A DNA stretch of 64,000 bases from WTGJ01 sp965237765 (GTDB taxonomy: Bacteria; Chloroflexota; Anaerolineae; Aggregatilineales; Phototrophicaceae), in NCBI GenBank assembly GCA_965237765.1, contig OZ250157.1:2418001-2482000 (forward strand), in the 5' to 3' direction. The notes beneath the pieces are model-generated. The model saw nothing but the letters and a program-made list of their open reading frames with translations. It searched no databases and had not been told where the DNA came from. Numbering within the stretch: the stretch's first letter is position 1; each line of letters starts with the position of its first letter. The position numbers were made by a program, and so were the translations under genes. Positions 25,257 through 34,328 of the stretch are shown here, piece by piece.

Positions 25257-26627
25257 TTAGTCCTGGGTGGCGAGGACGCGCTCCGCCCCGCGTTCGTATT
25301 CTCGCCAGATGGCTGGCGCCAGCGCCAACGCCTCACGTTGGATACCGCGCTCATCCAAAGTGAGCACCTGGCGGTCGCGCATCAGCAAGCGCCCTGCCAC
25401 GATGGTATGCGTGACCATCGACGCTTCGAAGCCGAAGAGCACATGCCAGGGGAAATTGCCGCCGTTTAGGGGCGTAAAGGGCCGATAATCGACGAGGATG
25501 AGATCCGCACCGGCGCCAACTTCCAGACTGCCAATGGGCTTGTCTGGGAAAAATTGCTGGATCAGGGCCGCATTGTGTTGTATGGCCACGCGCGCAATAT
25601 CGGCGCCGTTCGCCCTGCGCGCGTCGCGAGAGACGACCTTGTGCAACAGGTATGCGGCCTTCCACTCCGCCCACATGTTGTTGCTAAAGCCGTCATTGCC
25701 AAGGCAAAGGCGTACGCCCGCTGCCAGCAAATCCTCCCAGGCCATCGCGCCCACCGCGTTGTTCATATTGGAGCGTGGCTGGTGGCTAACCCAGCTGCCG
25801 CTCTCGGCGAGCAAGGCGTGCTCGGCGGGCGTAGTGTGGACCGCGTGGGCGATGATACTGCGCGGCCCGAGTATGCCGTGTTCTGCCAGACGTTCGACGA
25901 CGCGACGGCCATATCTAGCGAGCGAATCTTCCTGATCCGCTTCGTGCTCGGCGACGTGTATGTGGAAACCGCCAGCGGGGTTGGCGGCGAGGCAGCGACG
26001 TAGCGTCTCGTCGCTGAGGGTCATGCTCGCATGCAGGCCAAAACTGGCGGCGATATTGGCCCTGCGATCAACCTCCCGCAAGAAGCGCGCATTCTCGACG
26101 ATTCCCGCTTCTGCGGCAGCCGGGCCATCGCGATCACTGACTTCATAGCAGAGCACGCCGCGCAGGCCAGCCTGCTCCAGCACGTCGGCAATATGATCCA
26201 GGCTGCCCTCGACACAAGCAGGGCTGGCGTGATGGTCGATGAGCGTGGTCGTGCCATGCTTGATGGCGTCGAGCGCGCAGACCAGGGTGCTGAGGCGGAC
26301 TGCGTCGGCGCTCAAGGCGCGGTCCAAGGGCCACCAGAGGCGTCGCAAGATCTGTGGGAAATTCACTGGTGCCGGACCGGGGATGCCCATGCCGCGGGCG
26401 TAAGCGCCGTAGAAATGGGTGTGCGCGCAGATGCCGCCCGGCATTACCAGCTGACCATCCGCATCCAGGCGCTCGGCAGCGGGATAGCGCGCGCTCAATT
26501 CAGCGCTCGGACCCAGGTCGGCGATGGCGCCATCGCTCAGCAATAGGGCGTGATCTTCCAGCAATTGCCAGTCCGCGTCGCAGCAGACGAGGCGACCGTG
26601 GGTGATGAGGGTTTGGTCGGGCATCAT
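25257..26627 (-). CDS. ssnA: SsnA-like TRZ/ATZ family aminohydrolase
   Basis: Metal-dependent amidohydrolase of about 456 residues. Metal ligands appear in GGICAHTHFYGAYARGMGIP (HxH), FHIHVAEHE, AHAVHTTPAE and LGNDGFSNNM; HQPRSNMNNAVG is characteristic of SsnA and guanine-deaminase relatives. SsnA accompanies molybdenum hydroxylase, YgeW and YqeA genes in purine-degrading clusters, as here. The start is one of two tandem ATGs (26627, 26624), with GGAG at -4 or -7; the previous gene's TGA overlaps them (ATGATG). The exact substrate of SsnA is not certain; a purine or a ring-opening product is likely from context. Confidence 0.83.
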   Translation of the reverse strand: MMPDQTLITHGRLVCCDADWQLLEDHALLLSDGAIADLGPSAELSARYPAAERLDADGQLVMPGGICAHTHFYGAYARGMGIPGPAPVNFPQILRRLWWPLDRALSADAVRLSTLVCALDAIKHGTTTLIDHHASPACVEGSLDHIADVLEQAGLRGVLCYEVSDRDGPAAAEAGIVENARFLREVDRRANIAASFGLHASMTLSDETLRRCLAANPAGGFHIHVAEHEADQEDSLARYGRRVVERLAEHGILGPRSIIAHAVHTTPAEHALLAESGSWVSHQPRSNMNNAVGAMAWEDLLAAGVRLCLGNDGFSNNMWAEWKAAYLLHKVVSRDARRANGADIARVAIQHNAALIQQFFPDKPIGSLEVGAGADLILVDYRPFTPLNGGNFPWHVLFGFEASMVTHTIVAGRLLMRDRQVLTLDERGIQREALALAPAIWREYERGAERVLATQD

Positions 26628-27112
26628 ACGCTCCAGGTTAAGGCTAGCGATCGATCCCCAAAGAGCTGGCTGATGCGCCGCGCGTGCGTGAAGCGCTCCC
26701 AATTGGTTCTGATGAAACTGAAGCGGTGCCCGCCATCATTGACGATAGGCGGTAGGCGTTCTTGTAAATACCCGAGCTTCAGGCAGCAATAAACTTCACG
26801 CGCGCGCGGGTGATCCGTCTCCTGCGGCAACAATTGGTAGCGATAGGCCAGCTCGTAGCCGAGCACTTCGGCGAAATAGCAGATGGCCCCTCGACCAACC
26901 AGACTGGTGCACGGCCTGGGTTTTCGTGCAAGAGCGCCACCCGCGCCAGCCCACAATTTCCGCATTTTTCCATTGAGGAAAAGTGCCAGATATTCTGTCT
27001 CTTCACCGCGCCATTTGCTCAGCGGGATGCGATACCAGCCACCTTCGCGCGCGCAGCGCAAATCCTGCGCGCGTTTCACCACCCCCACCAATACGCGGTC
27101 TTGGGCGTACAT
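26624..27112 (-). CDS. Conserved hypothetical protein, WYRIPL-motif family
   Basis: Unrecognised soluble protein of 162 residues from the ATG at 27112, preceded by GGGGGA at -7. Features: VLVGVVKRAQDL near the N-terminus, GGWYRIPLSKW, a Cys-free core with YLALFLNGKMRKLW, and a C-terminal basic helix RTNWERFTHARRISQLFGD. The WYRIPL and surrounding residues resemble a PUA/ASCH-like or nuclease-associated beta-barrel found in hypothetical proteins, but I cannot assign it. It overlaps ssnA (ATGATG) and follows the PLP enzyme by 93 bp, so it is expressed with the purine island. An in-frame GTG 15 bp upstream is an alternative start. Confidence 0.6.
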   Translation of the reverse strand: MYAQDRVLVGVVKRAQDLRCAREGGWYRIPLSKWRGEETEYLALFLNGKMRKLWAGAGGALARKPRPCTSLVGRGAICYFAEVLGYELAYRYQLLPQETDHPRAREVYCCLKLGYLQERLPPIVNDGGHRFSFIRTNWERFTHARRISQLFGDRSLALTWSV

Positions 27113-27205
27113 CAGCGGTTCCCCCACTGTTCGCGGCCGCAGCGGTCGTCAACGCGCATCAGTGGCCCGTTGACCGCTCGTGGCGGCGGCGAATATCGGC
27201 GCGCA

Positions 27206-28588
27206 TCAACCACTGGCCCGCTTCTCGTTGAGGGCGCGGTCAATCTCCGCGACGCGTTCCTGTTCTCTTCGCCACCAGGCTGGCTCCCGCTGCGCGTCCA
27301 ACTCCGCCACCGATTTTCCTTGCTGTTCCACCCAAGTGTAATACTTCAAATTATGCCAGCGCTGGCGGTTCATCGGCGTGCCCGGCAGTACCCAGTCAGC
27401 GCGCAAGCCATGGAAGAGGCGCTCGACCCGACCTACGGCCTCCGCTTCATCCAACGCGCCATGACTCGCGCGGATATGGGCCATCACCGAGTGGTAGCGA
27501 TCCAGCGCATCCGTCGCCACCGTCACGATGAGATCGTCGTCGCCCAAACCATAATGACGAGCCGTCTTGATGGCGCCGAAGATGTTACACATGCCACTGA
27601 TGCCAAAGAGATCGCGTATTTTCTCTACATCTTCCTCGGCCAGGCCATACCGCCGCACCAGCGTCTCGCAACCAGCGTCTTCGGCGAAGAGCTGCAAGGC
27701 CAGCTTGCAATCCATATCGTCGATGCACATCAGCGCATCCATATTGAGCACGTTGTGGATCCAGGTGACGTGTTTATCGCCGATGCCCTGGATATCGTGT
27801 GCGCCGTAGCCGTTGTTATAGAGCGTCGGGCACTGGATCGGCTCCAGGCCGACGATCTTATGCTCTGGCCAAATCTGCTTCAGTCGGTCGCCCGCGGCGA
27901 TCGTGCCAGCGCTGCCCATCGCTGAAACGAAAGCGGAAACGTGGCCAGAGCCGATCCCGCGCGCGGCCAGCTCGCCCGCCAATTCGGCGATGGTGTTGCC
28001 GGTGACGTGGTAATGGAAGCGATAATTGCCCATCACTTCGAATTGGTTGAGGATGCGAATGTCTGGGTCGCTCTCTCGCAAGCGCCAGGTCTCGTCGTAA
28101 ATCTCTTTGACGTTGCTCTCCGAGCCGGGCGTGCGGATGATTTCAGCGCCGTAATTCTGGATCTGCTGGAATCGTTCAGCGCTCATCTCTTCCGGCAAAA
28201 TGACCAGCGAATTGAATTCCATGCGGCAGCCCACCCAAGCGCCGCCGATGCCATAATTGCCTGTGGATGGCCACACCAGCGTATGCGCCGCCGGGTCAAC
28301 CTCGCCGAAGAGCTCCTTTTCCAGTAGCACTGAATAGGCTGCGCCGACCTTATGGCTGCCAGAGGGGAAATCACGCCCGTAGATGACGACGATGGGGCAA
28401 GCCACGCCCGTCAGCGCCGGCGGCAGGACGACGTTGTAGACCTGGTCGTCAGCACCTCGCCAGCTGATATTGAAGAGATTGGCCGGATGCAATGGGTCTT
28501 CATTGCGCATCCGCTGGGCAAGCGCGCGCGTTTCCTGCGGCATAGTCCAGGGGTGCAACATCTCGGCGAACGTTGGCCCGTAAATCAT
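27206..28588 (-). CDS. PLP-dependent fold-type II enzyme (tryptophan synthase beta superfamily), substrate unknown
   Basis: Lyase or synthase of 460 residues. The PLP Schiff-base lysine lies in FPSGSHKVGAAYSV, the phosphate/substrate loop in PSTGNYGIGGAWVG (the STGN loop), and the cofactor ring-binding region in SAMGSAGTIAAGDRL. It resembles the cysteine-synthase/threonine-deaminase branch but is about 100 residues longer at the C-terminus, which is charged and Trp-rich. In the E. coli-type purine locus a fold-II enzyme, YgeX (diaminopropionate ammonia-lyase), occupies a similar place. This protein lacks YgeX sequence patterns, so it may be a functional analogue. It overlaps the following... 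upstream GT2 gene by 4 bp (28585-28588). Confidence 0.78.
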   Translation of the reverse strand: MIYGPTFAEMLHPWTMPQETRALAQRMRNEDPLHPANLFNISWRGADDQVYNVVLPPALTGVACPIVVIYGRDFPSGSHKVGAAYSVLLEKELFGEVDPAAHTLVWPSTGNYGIGGAWVGCRMEFNSLVILPEEMSAERFQQIQNYGAEIIRTPGSESNVKEIYDETWRLRESDPDIRILNQFEVMGNYRFHYHVTGNTIAELAGELAARGIGSGHVSAFVSAMGSAGTIAAGDRLKQIWPEHKIVGLEPIQCPTLYNNGYGAHDIQGIGDKHVTWIHNVLNMDALMCIDDMDCKLALQLFAEDAGCETLVRRYGLAEEDVEKIRDLFGISGMCNIFGAIKTARHYGLGDDDLIVTVATDALDRYHSVMAHIRASHGALDEAEAVGRVERLFHGLRADWVLPGTPMNRQRWHNLKYYTWVEQQGKSVAELDAQREPAWWRREQERVAEIDRALNEKRASG

Positions 28589-29577
28589 GTTTCGTTCCCT
28601 GCCTCCGTCTCTTCCGTAGCTAGCATAGCGTCAGCAGCTGCGAAGCCCTGTCGACCTTTGAGGAGGTAGAGAGGCCGGCGGCGCACTTCATCGAAAATTC
28701 GCCCCACATATTGCCCGATGATGAATAGAAAGAATAGTTGGAAAGCGGAAAGGAGCAAGGTGATCACGATGCTGGTCGCCTGCCCGCCGAAGAAGCCTGG
28801 CCCCTGCCCTAGGCGCAGCACCAGTATGACGGGGATCAAGCAAATGGAGACGAAGGTCAGGAACAGGCTCGCGTATAACATCAGCTGCAGGGGAAAGAAG
28901 GAGAAGCTGGTGATGGCATCAAGCGAGAGCACGAGCATTTTGCGAAAGGGGAATTTGGTCTCGCCGACGGTGCGCTCGTCGCGGTCGTAAAGCACGCCGG
29001 TTTGGCGGAAACCTACCCAGCTGGTCATGCCGCGCAAGAAACGGTGCCGTTCGGGCATTTGTTGTAGCGCCAAGATCACGCGCCGATCCAGCAAACGAAA
29101 CATGCCTGAATCGAGCGGCATCTCCATTTCAGTAATGCGATTGATCAGGCGATAAAACAGGCGTGCTGTCAAGAGTTTGAACCAGCTCTCGCCGCGGCGG
29201 CTACGGCGCGTTCCATACACGACCTGGTAGCCTTCGCGCCATTTTGCCAGCATCTTCGGGATGACTTCTGGCGGGTCTTGCAAGTCCGCATCGATGAGCA
29301 CGACGGTTTCGCCCTGCGCGTAGTCGATGCCAGCGGCGACGGCGAGCTCTTGCCCAAAATTGCGCGTCAGATACAGGCATTTTACGCGGCTATCTTGTGC
29401 GGCTATCTCGCGCATCTCCGCCGAGCTACCATCCGCGCTGCCGTCGTCTACGAAAAGGAGCTCCCAAGCGACCTCGTTTGGCTCCAAGGCGCTTGCCAAC
29501 CGTCCGTGGAAGCGCAACAAGTTTCCCTCTTCATTGAAGACCGGTGTGATGACCGAAAGGGTGGGACGCGCGCTCAT
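28585..29577 (-). CDS. Family 2 glycosyltransferase, polyprenyl-phosphate type (DPM1/GtrB-like)
   Basis: Membrane enzyme of 330 residues that likely transfers a sugar from a nucleotide donor to a lipid phosphate. GT-A motifs are VITPVFNEEGNL (6-17), LLFVDDGSADGS and LIDADLQDPPEVIP (DxD-type metal and aspartate site). Two TM helices occur near 228-250 and 262-285, followed by a basic cytoplasmic tail. The gene overlaps both neighbours (4 bp and 1 bp) in the purine island although it has no obvious link to purine metabolism. Envelope glycosylation, such as undecaprenyl-phosphate glucose or aminosugar transfer, is the usual role of this type. Confidence 0.88.
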   Translation of the reverse strand: MSARPTLSVITPVFNEEGNLLRFHGRLASALEPNEVAWELLFVDDGSADGSSAEMREIAAQDSRVKCLYLTRNFGQELAVAAGIDYAQGETVVLIDADLQDPPEVIPKMLAKWREGYQVVYGTRRSRRGESWFKLLTARLFYRLINRITEMEMPLDSGMFRLLDRRVILALQQMPERHRFLRGMTSWVGFRQTGVLYDRDERTVGETKFPFRKMLVLSLDAITSFSFFPLQLMLYASLFLTFVSICLIPVILVLRLGQGPGFFGGQATSIVITLLLSAFQLFFLFIIGQYVGRIFDEVRRRPLYLLKGRQGFAAADAMLATEETEAGNET

Positions 29578-30845
29578 CAGGGCCTCTGCAGCGTGCGCGC
29601 CGCTTCTTCTATGTCCGCCGTTACGCGCCGCGTTTGCCCGCGCCCTCTACCTGCGACAGCGCGTTGCGCCGCCGGTATGTCCTTAAGGCCATTGCCTGTT
29701 ATGAGGATGACGATCTCGTCATCCGCCCCCAAATGTCCTTCCGAGACGGCTTGACGCGCGCCGGCCAGCGCGGCGGCGGCGGCCGGCTCAGCGAAGATGC
29801 CTGTCAGCTGCGCCAACTCGGGTATGGCTGCCAGGATCGCCTCATCACTGACCGCCACGAAAGCGCCATCGCTATCCCGCACGGCGCGAAGGGCCTTGGC
29901 CCGGTCGCGCGGCATATTTGCTGAGATGCTATCGGCGACGGTCGCTGCGCTCACTGCGTTCATTGAGGCTGCCCCTTCTCCTGCAAGCCAGGCCTGATAG
30001 AGTGCGCTGCTGCCTTCGGCTTGTGCGCCGATCAACTGTGGCTCATCCTTCAACCAGCCCAAGGCCACCAGCTCACGGAAGCCTTTATGCAAACCGCCGA
30101 TGATGCTGCCATCGCCCACGCTCACCACTACGGCCGCCGGCGCTTGCCAGGCCAAGCCTTCGGCAATTTCGTAGGCGGCTGTTTTTTTCCCCTCGCTGGT
30201 ATAAGGGTTGATACCGGTGTTGCGGCAATGCCAACCCTCTCGTTCCGATAGCGCCAGGCACAGCTCAAACGCATCGTCATAACTGCCTTCGACCAGTAGT
30301 ACATCGGCGCCATAGACTTGCAACTGCGTGATCTTGGCAATGGGGGCTGTTTCGGGCACGAAGATTACTGTGCGCAACGCACCCGGTATGGAAGCAGCGA
30401 TTCCAGCCAGCGCGGCGGCAGCGTTGCCAGTGCTGGCTGTGCTCACTGTAGTATACCCGGCCGCGAGCGCGTGCGCGACGACCATGGCGCTGGCTCGATC
30501 TTTGAGCGAGGCGGTTGGGTTCTGGCCCTCGTCCTTAACCCAGACACGAGCCAATCCCAACGCTTCCGCCAGTGCAGGCGCATCATATAGAGGGGTGCCG
30601 CCCACGCGTAATGGCGGCAACTCAGCGTCGGCTGCCAAGGGCAATAGCGCACGGTAGCGCCACATCGAATCAGCGCGTGGTTGGGCGGCTAAGGTTTCCC
30701 GATCTACCGACGCGCTCAGGGCTGACAGGTCATAACGGATATCCAGCGTGCCAACCTCGCCGCAAGCATCACAGGTATAGCGCGCCGAACTGGCCCCATA
30801 ACGGTGGCCACAAAGCACACAACGGAAATCGCGAATTGCCGCCAT
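29577..30845 (-). CDS. thrC: Threonine synthase-like PLP enzyme with N-terminal zinc-ribbon
   Basis: PLP-dependent enzyme of 422 residues. The first 35 residues hold two CxxC pairs (CVLCGHRY, CDACGEVG), the ribbon seen in many threonine synthases. The PLP lysine is in NPTASLKDRASAM, with STASTGNAAAALAG as the phosphate-adjacent loop and VVVSVGDGSIIGGLHKGF further on. Threonine synthase converts phosphohomoserine to threonine. It may be housekeeping, or may be recruited to the amino-acid branch of purine degradation, since it lies between carbamate kinase and a second PLP enzyme. No thrA or thrB is nearby. The start overlaps nothing: 62 bp separate it from carbamate kinase. Confidence 0.8.
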   Translation of the reverse strand: MAAIRDFRCVLCGHRYGASSARYTCDACGEVGTLDIRYDLSALSASVDRETLAAQPRADSMWRYRALLPLAADAELPPLRVGGTPLYDAPALAEALGLARVWVKDEGQNPTASLKDRASAMVVAHALAAGYTTVSTASTGNAAAALAGIAASIPGALRTVIFVPETAPIAKITQLQVYGADVLLVEGSYDDAFELCLALSEREGWHCRNTGINPYTSEGKKTAAYEIAEGLAWQAPAAVVVSVGDGSIIGGLHKGFRELVALGWLKDEPQLIGAQAEGSSALYQAWLAGEGAASMNAVSAATVADSISANMPRDRAKALRAVRDSDGAFVAVSDEAILAAIPELAQLTGIFAEPAAAAALAGARQAVSEGHLGADDEIVILITGNGLKDIPAAQRAVAGRGRGQTRRVTADIEEAARTLQRP

Positions 30846-30907
30846 GAGTGCTATTCGCTAACTAGCCTATCTTTTCCACCTGCGCGCTGCTGCTTTCGAG
30901 CGGCCAT

Positions 30908-31858
30908 TCAACCGGGCACCACGCGCGTGCCAGCATGGCCGCGCAGCGCCAGGTGCAGGTGGTGCGGGTCCGTGATCAATGCTTGCGGCCCGCCGAGACG
31001 CACGAAATCCACCGCTGCCTGGATCTTCGGTAGCATGCTGCCCGGTGCAAAATGCCCTTCTTCGATGTATTGCTCTGCTTCCTGGATCGTAACGCGGTCC
31101 AGGCTGCGCTGATCGGGCGTGTTGAAATTGATGGCGACATGGCTCACGCCGGTGGTGATGATGAACAGGTCAGCCCGCAACTCGCGCGCCAGCAAGCTAC
31201 TTGCGTGGTCTTTATCGATGACGGCGGCGATGCCTTCGAGGGCGCCGTGATCGTCGCGAATCACCGGGATACCGCCGCCGCCACAGGCGATCACCACGAA
31301 ATCTTCTTTCATGAGTGAGCGGATGGCATTGATTTCGTTGATTTGCAACGGTAGGGGTGAGGCAATGACTCGGCGTTTGCCACGGCCGGCGTCCTCTTTC
31401 ACTTGCCAGCCGGCGCTTTCGTAATGGGCGGCCTGCTTATCGCTCAGGTAACTGCCTATGGGCTTGGTCGGGTTTTGAAAGGCCGGGTCTTCGGCGTTGA
31501 CGCGTACTTGCGTGATGACGGTGACGATGGTCTGGTTGATCCCTTGTAGGCGCAGGGAGTTATCCAGCTCCTTCTGGAACATATAGCCGATGCTGCCTTG
31601 CGTGTCAGCGACGACGAGATCCATAGGGATGTCGTGCATGCCCTGCTCGATGGCTGCTTCGCCACGCTGGATGATGAAGCCGACCTGTGGTCCATTGCCG
31701 TGCGTGATGATCACTTGCCAGCCCGCGGCGATCATTTCGGCGATGCTATCGCAGGTCTTGCGAACGGCGATCCACTGGTATTCAATTTGTGGCTTTTGAG
31801 GGTCTTCGATAATCGAATTGCCGCCAATCGCGATGACTGCCAGTTTCGTCGCCATCAT
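30908..31858 (-). CDS. Carbamate kinase (YqeA/ArcC family)
   Basis: Makes ATP from carbamoyl phosphate and ADP in catabolic pathways. The 316 residues show AIGGNSII at the N-terminus, THGNGPQVG, VACGGGGIPVI, AVIDKDHASSLLA and GSMLPKIQAAVDF, all signatures of carbamate kinases. Two tandem ATGs open the gene, preceded by GAAGG. The neighbouring carbamoyltransferase YgeW starts the pair, so carbamoyl phosphate from a ring-opened purine product can yield ATP. No arginine deiminase gene is present, which favours the YqeA role over ArcC. Confidence 0.94.
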   Translation of the reverse strand: MMATKLAVIAIGGNSIIEDPQKPQIEYQWIAVRKTCDSIAEMIAAGWQVIITHGNGPQVGFIIQRGEAAIEQGMHDIPMDLVVADTQGSIGYMFQKELDNSLRLQGINQTIVTVITQVRVNAEDPAFQNPTKPIGSYLSDKQAAHYESAGWQVKEDAGRGKRRVIASPLPLQINEINAIRSLMKEDFVVIACGGGGIPVIRDDHGALEGIAAVIDKDHASSLLARELRADLFIITTGVSHVAINFNTPDQRSLDRVTIQEAEQYIEEGHFAPGSMLPKIQAAVDFVRLGGPQALITDPHHLHLALRGHAGTRVVPG

Positions 31859-31903
31859 TTACCTTCTTTCCTGCAGGAGAATGCTGAGTTCGGCGTGAAG
31901 GGT

Positions 31904-32884
31904 CTAACGCATCGAGAGCGCCAAAGCTGCTTTTTGCACGTGCAAGCGGTTCTCCGCCTCGTCAAAAACGACGCTCTGCGGGCCATCAAGCACGCCATCA
32001 GTGACTTCGATGCCGCGGTCTGCCGGCAGGCAATGCATGTAGACAGCGTGTTCGTTGGCAAGTGCCATGCGCCGCTCATCCGTAATCCAATCGCTATATT
32101 TGCGGCCGATGCGTGCCGATTCCTCGTCATCGTGCGTCGTCATCAGGGCGCCCCAACTCTTCGGATAGAGCACATCTGCGCCCTCGAAACCGGCGTCGAA
32201 ATCGTGTAACACGTCCAGAGTACCGCCGTGCCGTGCTGTGTTGGCGTGCGCCTGCTCCATTATTCCGGGCATTAGCTCATATTCTGGCGGATGTGTCAGG
32301 CGCACGTTCATTCCCAGGCGCGTCATCAACAGCACCAGGCTCTGCGGCACCGATATCGGTTTCTGATAACTGGCAGCATATGCCCAGCTGATGTTGATGG
32401 TGCGGCCGCGCAGATCGTGACCAAATTTTTCGCGGATGGTCATCCAATCGGCCAAGATCTGGAAGGGGTGATAGATGTCACATTGCATATTGAATACGGG
32501 TGTGCGGCTGGCTTCAGCGACGGCGCGGATGTATCCGTTGCCCACCTCCCAATCGCATTGGCGAATGGCGATGCCGTCATTATAACGGCCAAGGATTTCA
32601 CCGATTTCGGTGGCCGTATCGCCATGGCTGATTTGTGTCGTCTGGCTCTCGATGAATTGCGCGTGCCCACCGAGTTGAGCCATGCCCGCCTCGAAACTGG
32701 TGCGCGTGCGCGTGCTGCTAAAAAAGAAAAGCATCGCCAGCACCTTGTCGCGCAAGTATGGGTGCGGCTCGCCCAGCGCTCGCTTGCGCTTGAGGTCGAA
32801 AGCCACCGCCATGAGCGTCTCCAGCTCTTCCAGGCTCCAATCCTGTGTGCTGATCAAGTCACGCCCTCGCAAATCTGTCTGCAT
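31904..32884 (-). CDS. ygeW: Knotted carbamoyltransferase YgeW
   Basis: Member of the aspartate/ornithine carbamoyltransferase superfamily, 326 residues from the ATG at 32884 (GGAGG at -8; an upstream TTG is less likely). The carbamoyl-phosphate loop reads FSSTRTRTSFEAGMAQLGG; the second domain ends with MHCLPADRGIEVTDGVLDGP and VVFDEAENRLHVQKA, characteristic of YgeW. YgeW in E. coli and clostridia lies with ygeX, ygeY, hyuA, yqeA, ssnA and xdh genes. Its true substrate is not certain, but it is thought to release carbamoyl phosphate from a ring-opened purine fragment. 45 bp separate it from carbamate kinase. Confidence 0.9.
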   Translation of the reverse strand: MQTDLRGRDLISTQDWSLEELETLMAVAFDLKRKRALGEPHPYLRDKVLAMLFFFSSTRTRTSFEAGMAQLGGHAQFIESQTTQISHGDTATEIGEILGRYNDGIAIRQCDWEVGNGYIRAVAEASRTPVFNMQCDIYHPFQILADWMTIREKFGHDLRGRTINISWAYAASYQKPISVPQSLVLLMTRLGMNVRLTHPPEYELMPGIMEQAHANTARHGGTLDVLHDFDAGFEGADVLYPKSWGALMTTHDDEESARIGRKYSDWITDERRMALANEHAVYMHCLPADRGIEVTDGVLDGPQSVVFDEAENRLHVQKAALALSMR

Positions 32885-32952
32885 CAATGCCTCCTCTCAT
32901 TGCGCCATATGATAGCGTGAATGTGTACGAGAATGTGTAAAGGATGCCGGTT

Positions 32953-34314
32953 TCAATCCGCGCCGATGAGCCGCCGTGCGTGCGTGTTGTGTCGCTCGAT
33001 CAACATGGGCAAATCGACGCCGAGCAAGACACCATCGCGCACCCGCTGCACGCCATTCACCCAGGAATGTGTCACGCCTGCAGGTGGGGAAAAGACCAGT
33101 CCGGCCACCACATCATGCTGGGCGCCGGCGAAAGCGAGCTGGTCCGTGCGAAAGGCGATGATATCTGCTGCCATGCTGGGAGCGAGTGCGCCGACATCAT
33201 CCCGCCCCAAAACACGTGCGCCGCCGCATGTCGCCAACTCCAGCGCCTCGCGCGCCGTCAAACCCGCCGGGTCGCCGCCCACGCGCTGCAGGAGCATGGC
33301 CTGCCGCGTCTCTTGAAGGAGGTTACCGCTATCGTTAGAAGCGGTGCCATCCACGCCGAGTCCCACCGGTACGCCCGAATCGAACATCTGCCGCACCGGC
33401 GCAATGCCTGAAGCCAGGCGCATATTGGAGACCGGGCAATGGCAAACCCCGGTACTGCTGCGCGCGAAGAGGCCAATTTCCGCGGCGTCCAGCTTCACAC
33501 AATGCGCGTGCCAGACGTCATCACCCAGCCAGCCCATCGATTCAGCGTATTGACCCGGGCGCATCTGATAATGTTCCAGGCTGTATTCCACATCGTTGTC
33601 GTTCTCCGCCAGGTGCGTATGCAGCGAAACGCCATAACTGCGCGCAAGGGCGGCCGCTTCGCGCATCAAATCTTGCGTGACGGTGAAAGGCGCGCACGGA
33701 GCGACGACGATGCGCAACATGGCAAAGCGCGAATCGTCGTGGTGCTCCTCGATGACTCGCCGCATATCGCGCAGGATGTCTTCCTCTTCTTCGCAGATGT
33801 GATCGGGTGGCAAACCGCCCTTGCTTCGCCCCAGGCTCATCGCCCCGCGCGCGGCATGGAAGCGCAAACCCAGCTCGGTGGCGGCCTGGATCTCATCCTC
33901 CAAACGTACGTCATTTGGGTAGAGGTAGAGATGGTCGCTGGATGTGGTGCAGCCGGAAAGGAGCAACTCGGACATCGCCAATTGGGCTGAAATGTAGACA
34001 TCTTCGCCGCGCAGGCCGCCCCAGATGGGATGCAGGGTGCGCAACCATTGGAAGAGCTCGTCATCCTGGGCCATCGCCCGCGTCAAGGATTGGAACATGT
34101 GGTGGTGTGTGTTGATGAAACCAGGCAGGATGAGCAGGTTGCGCCCATCCAGTACCTCATCCGCTTGCGTCACCAGCTGCTCCAGCTCGGACGCCTGCGC
34201 CAGTGCTTCAATGCGATTCCCGCGAATGAAGAGCGAGGCGCCATGCAGCTCGCGCCGCTCAGTATCCATCGTTACCAGCGTGTGGATGTTGCGGATGAGA
34301 AGGGTCTTGGCCAT
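32953..34314 (-). CDS. 8-oxoguanine deaminase-like TRZ/ATZ amidohydrolase
   Basis: Zinc or iron amidohydrolase of 453 residues. Metal-binding THHHMFQSLTRA (HxH), LHTHLAEND, AHCVKLDAAE and LGVDGTASNDSGN surround the active site, with HCPVSNMRLASGIAPVRQMF typical of bacterial 8-oxoguanine deaminases and related hydroxyatrazine/isoxanthopterin deaminases. The likely reaction is deamination of 8-oxoguanine (to urate), which would feed the xanthine/urate pathway encoded next to it. GAGGAG precedes the ATG. It ends 65 bp before ygeW. Other triazine or pterin substrates cannot be excluded. Confidence 0.8.
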   Translation of the reverse strand: MAKTLLIRNIHTLVTMDTERRELHGASLFIRGNRIEALAQASELEQLVTQADEVLDGRNLLILPGFINTHHHMFQSLTRAMAQDDELFQWLRTLHPIWGGLRGEDVYISAQLAMSELLLSGCTTSSDHLYLYPNDVRLEDEIQAATELGLRFHAARGAMSLGRSKGGLPPDHICEEEEDILRDMRRVIEEHHDDSRFAMLRIVVAPCAPFTVTQDLMREAAALARSYGVSLHTHLAENDNDVEYSLEHYQMRPGQYAESMGWLGDDVWHAHCVKLDAAEIGLFARSSTGVCHCPVSNMRLASGIAPVRQMFDSGVPVGLGVDGTASNDSGNLLQETRQAMLLQRVGGDPAGLTAREALELATCGGARVLGRDDVGALAPSMAADIIAFRTDQLAFAGAQHDVVAGLVFSPPAGVTHSWVNGVQRVRDGVLLGVDLPMLIERHNTHARRLIGAD

Positions 34315-34328
34315 GGTCCGCTCCTCGC

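Noticed and set aside
26810..27925. Long plus-strand ORF of 371 codons
   Set aside because: It lies opposite the hypothetical protein and the PLP-dependent enzyme, whose motifs are convincing. Its translation has no recognisable domain.
27206..28588. Assignment as YgeX diaminopropionate ammonia-lyase
   Set aside because: The sequence pattern around the PLP lysine and loops does not match YgeX as I know it; only position in the cluster suggests it.
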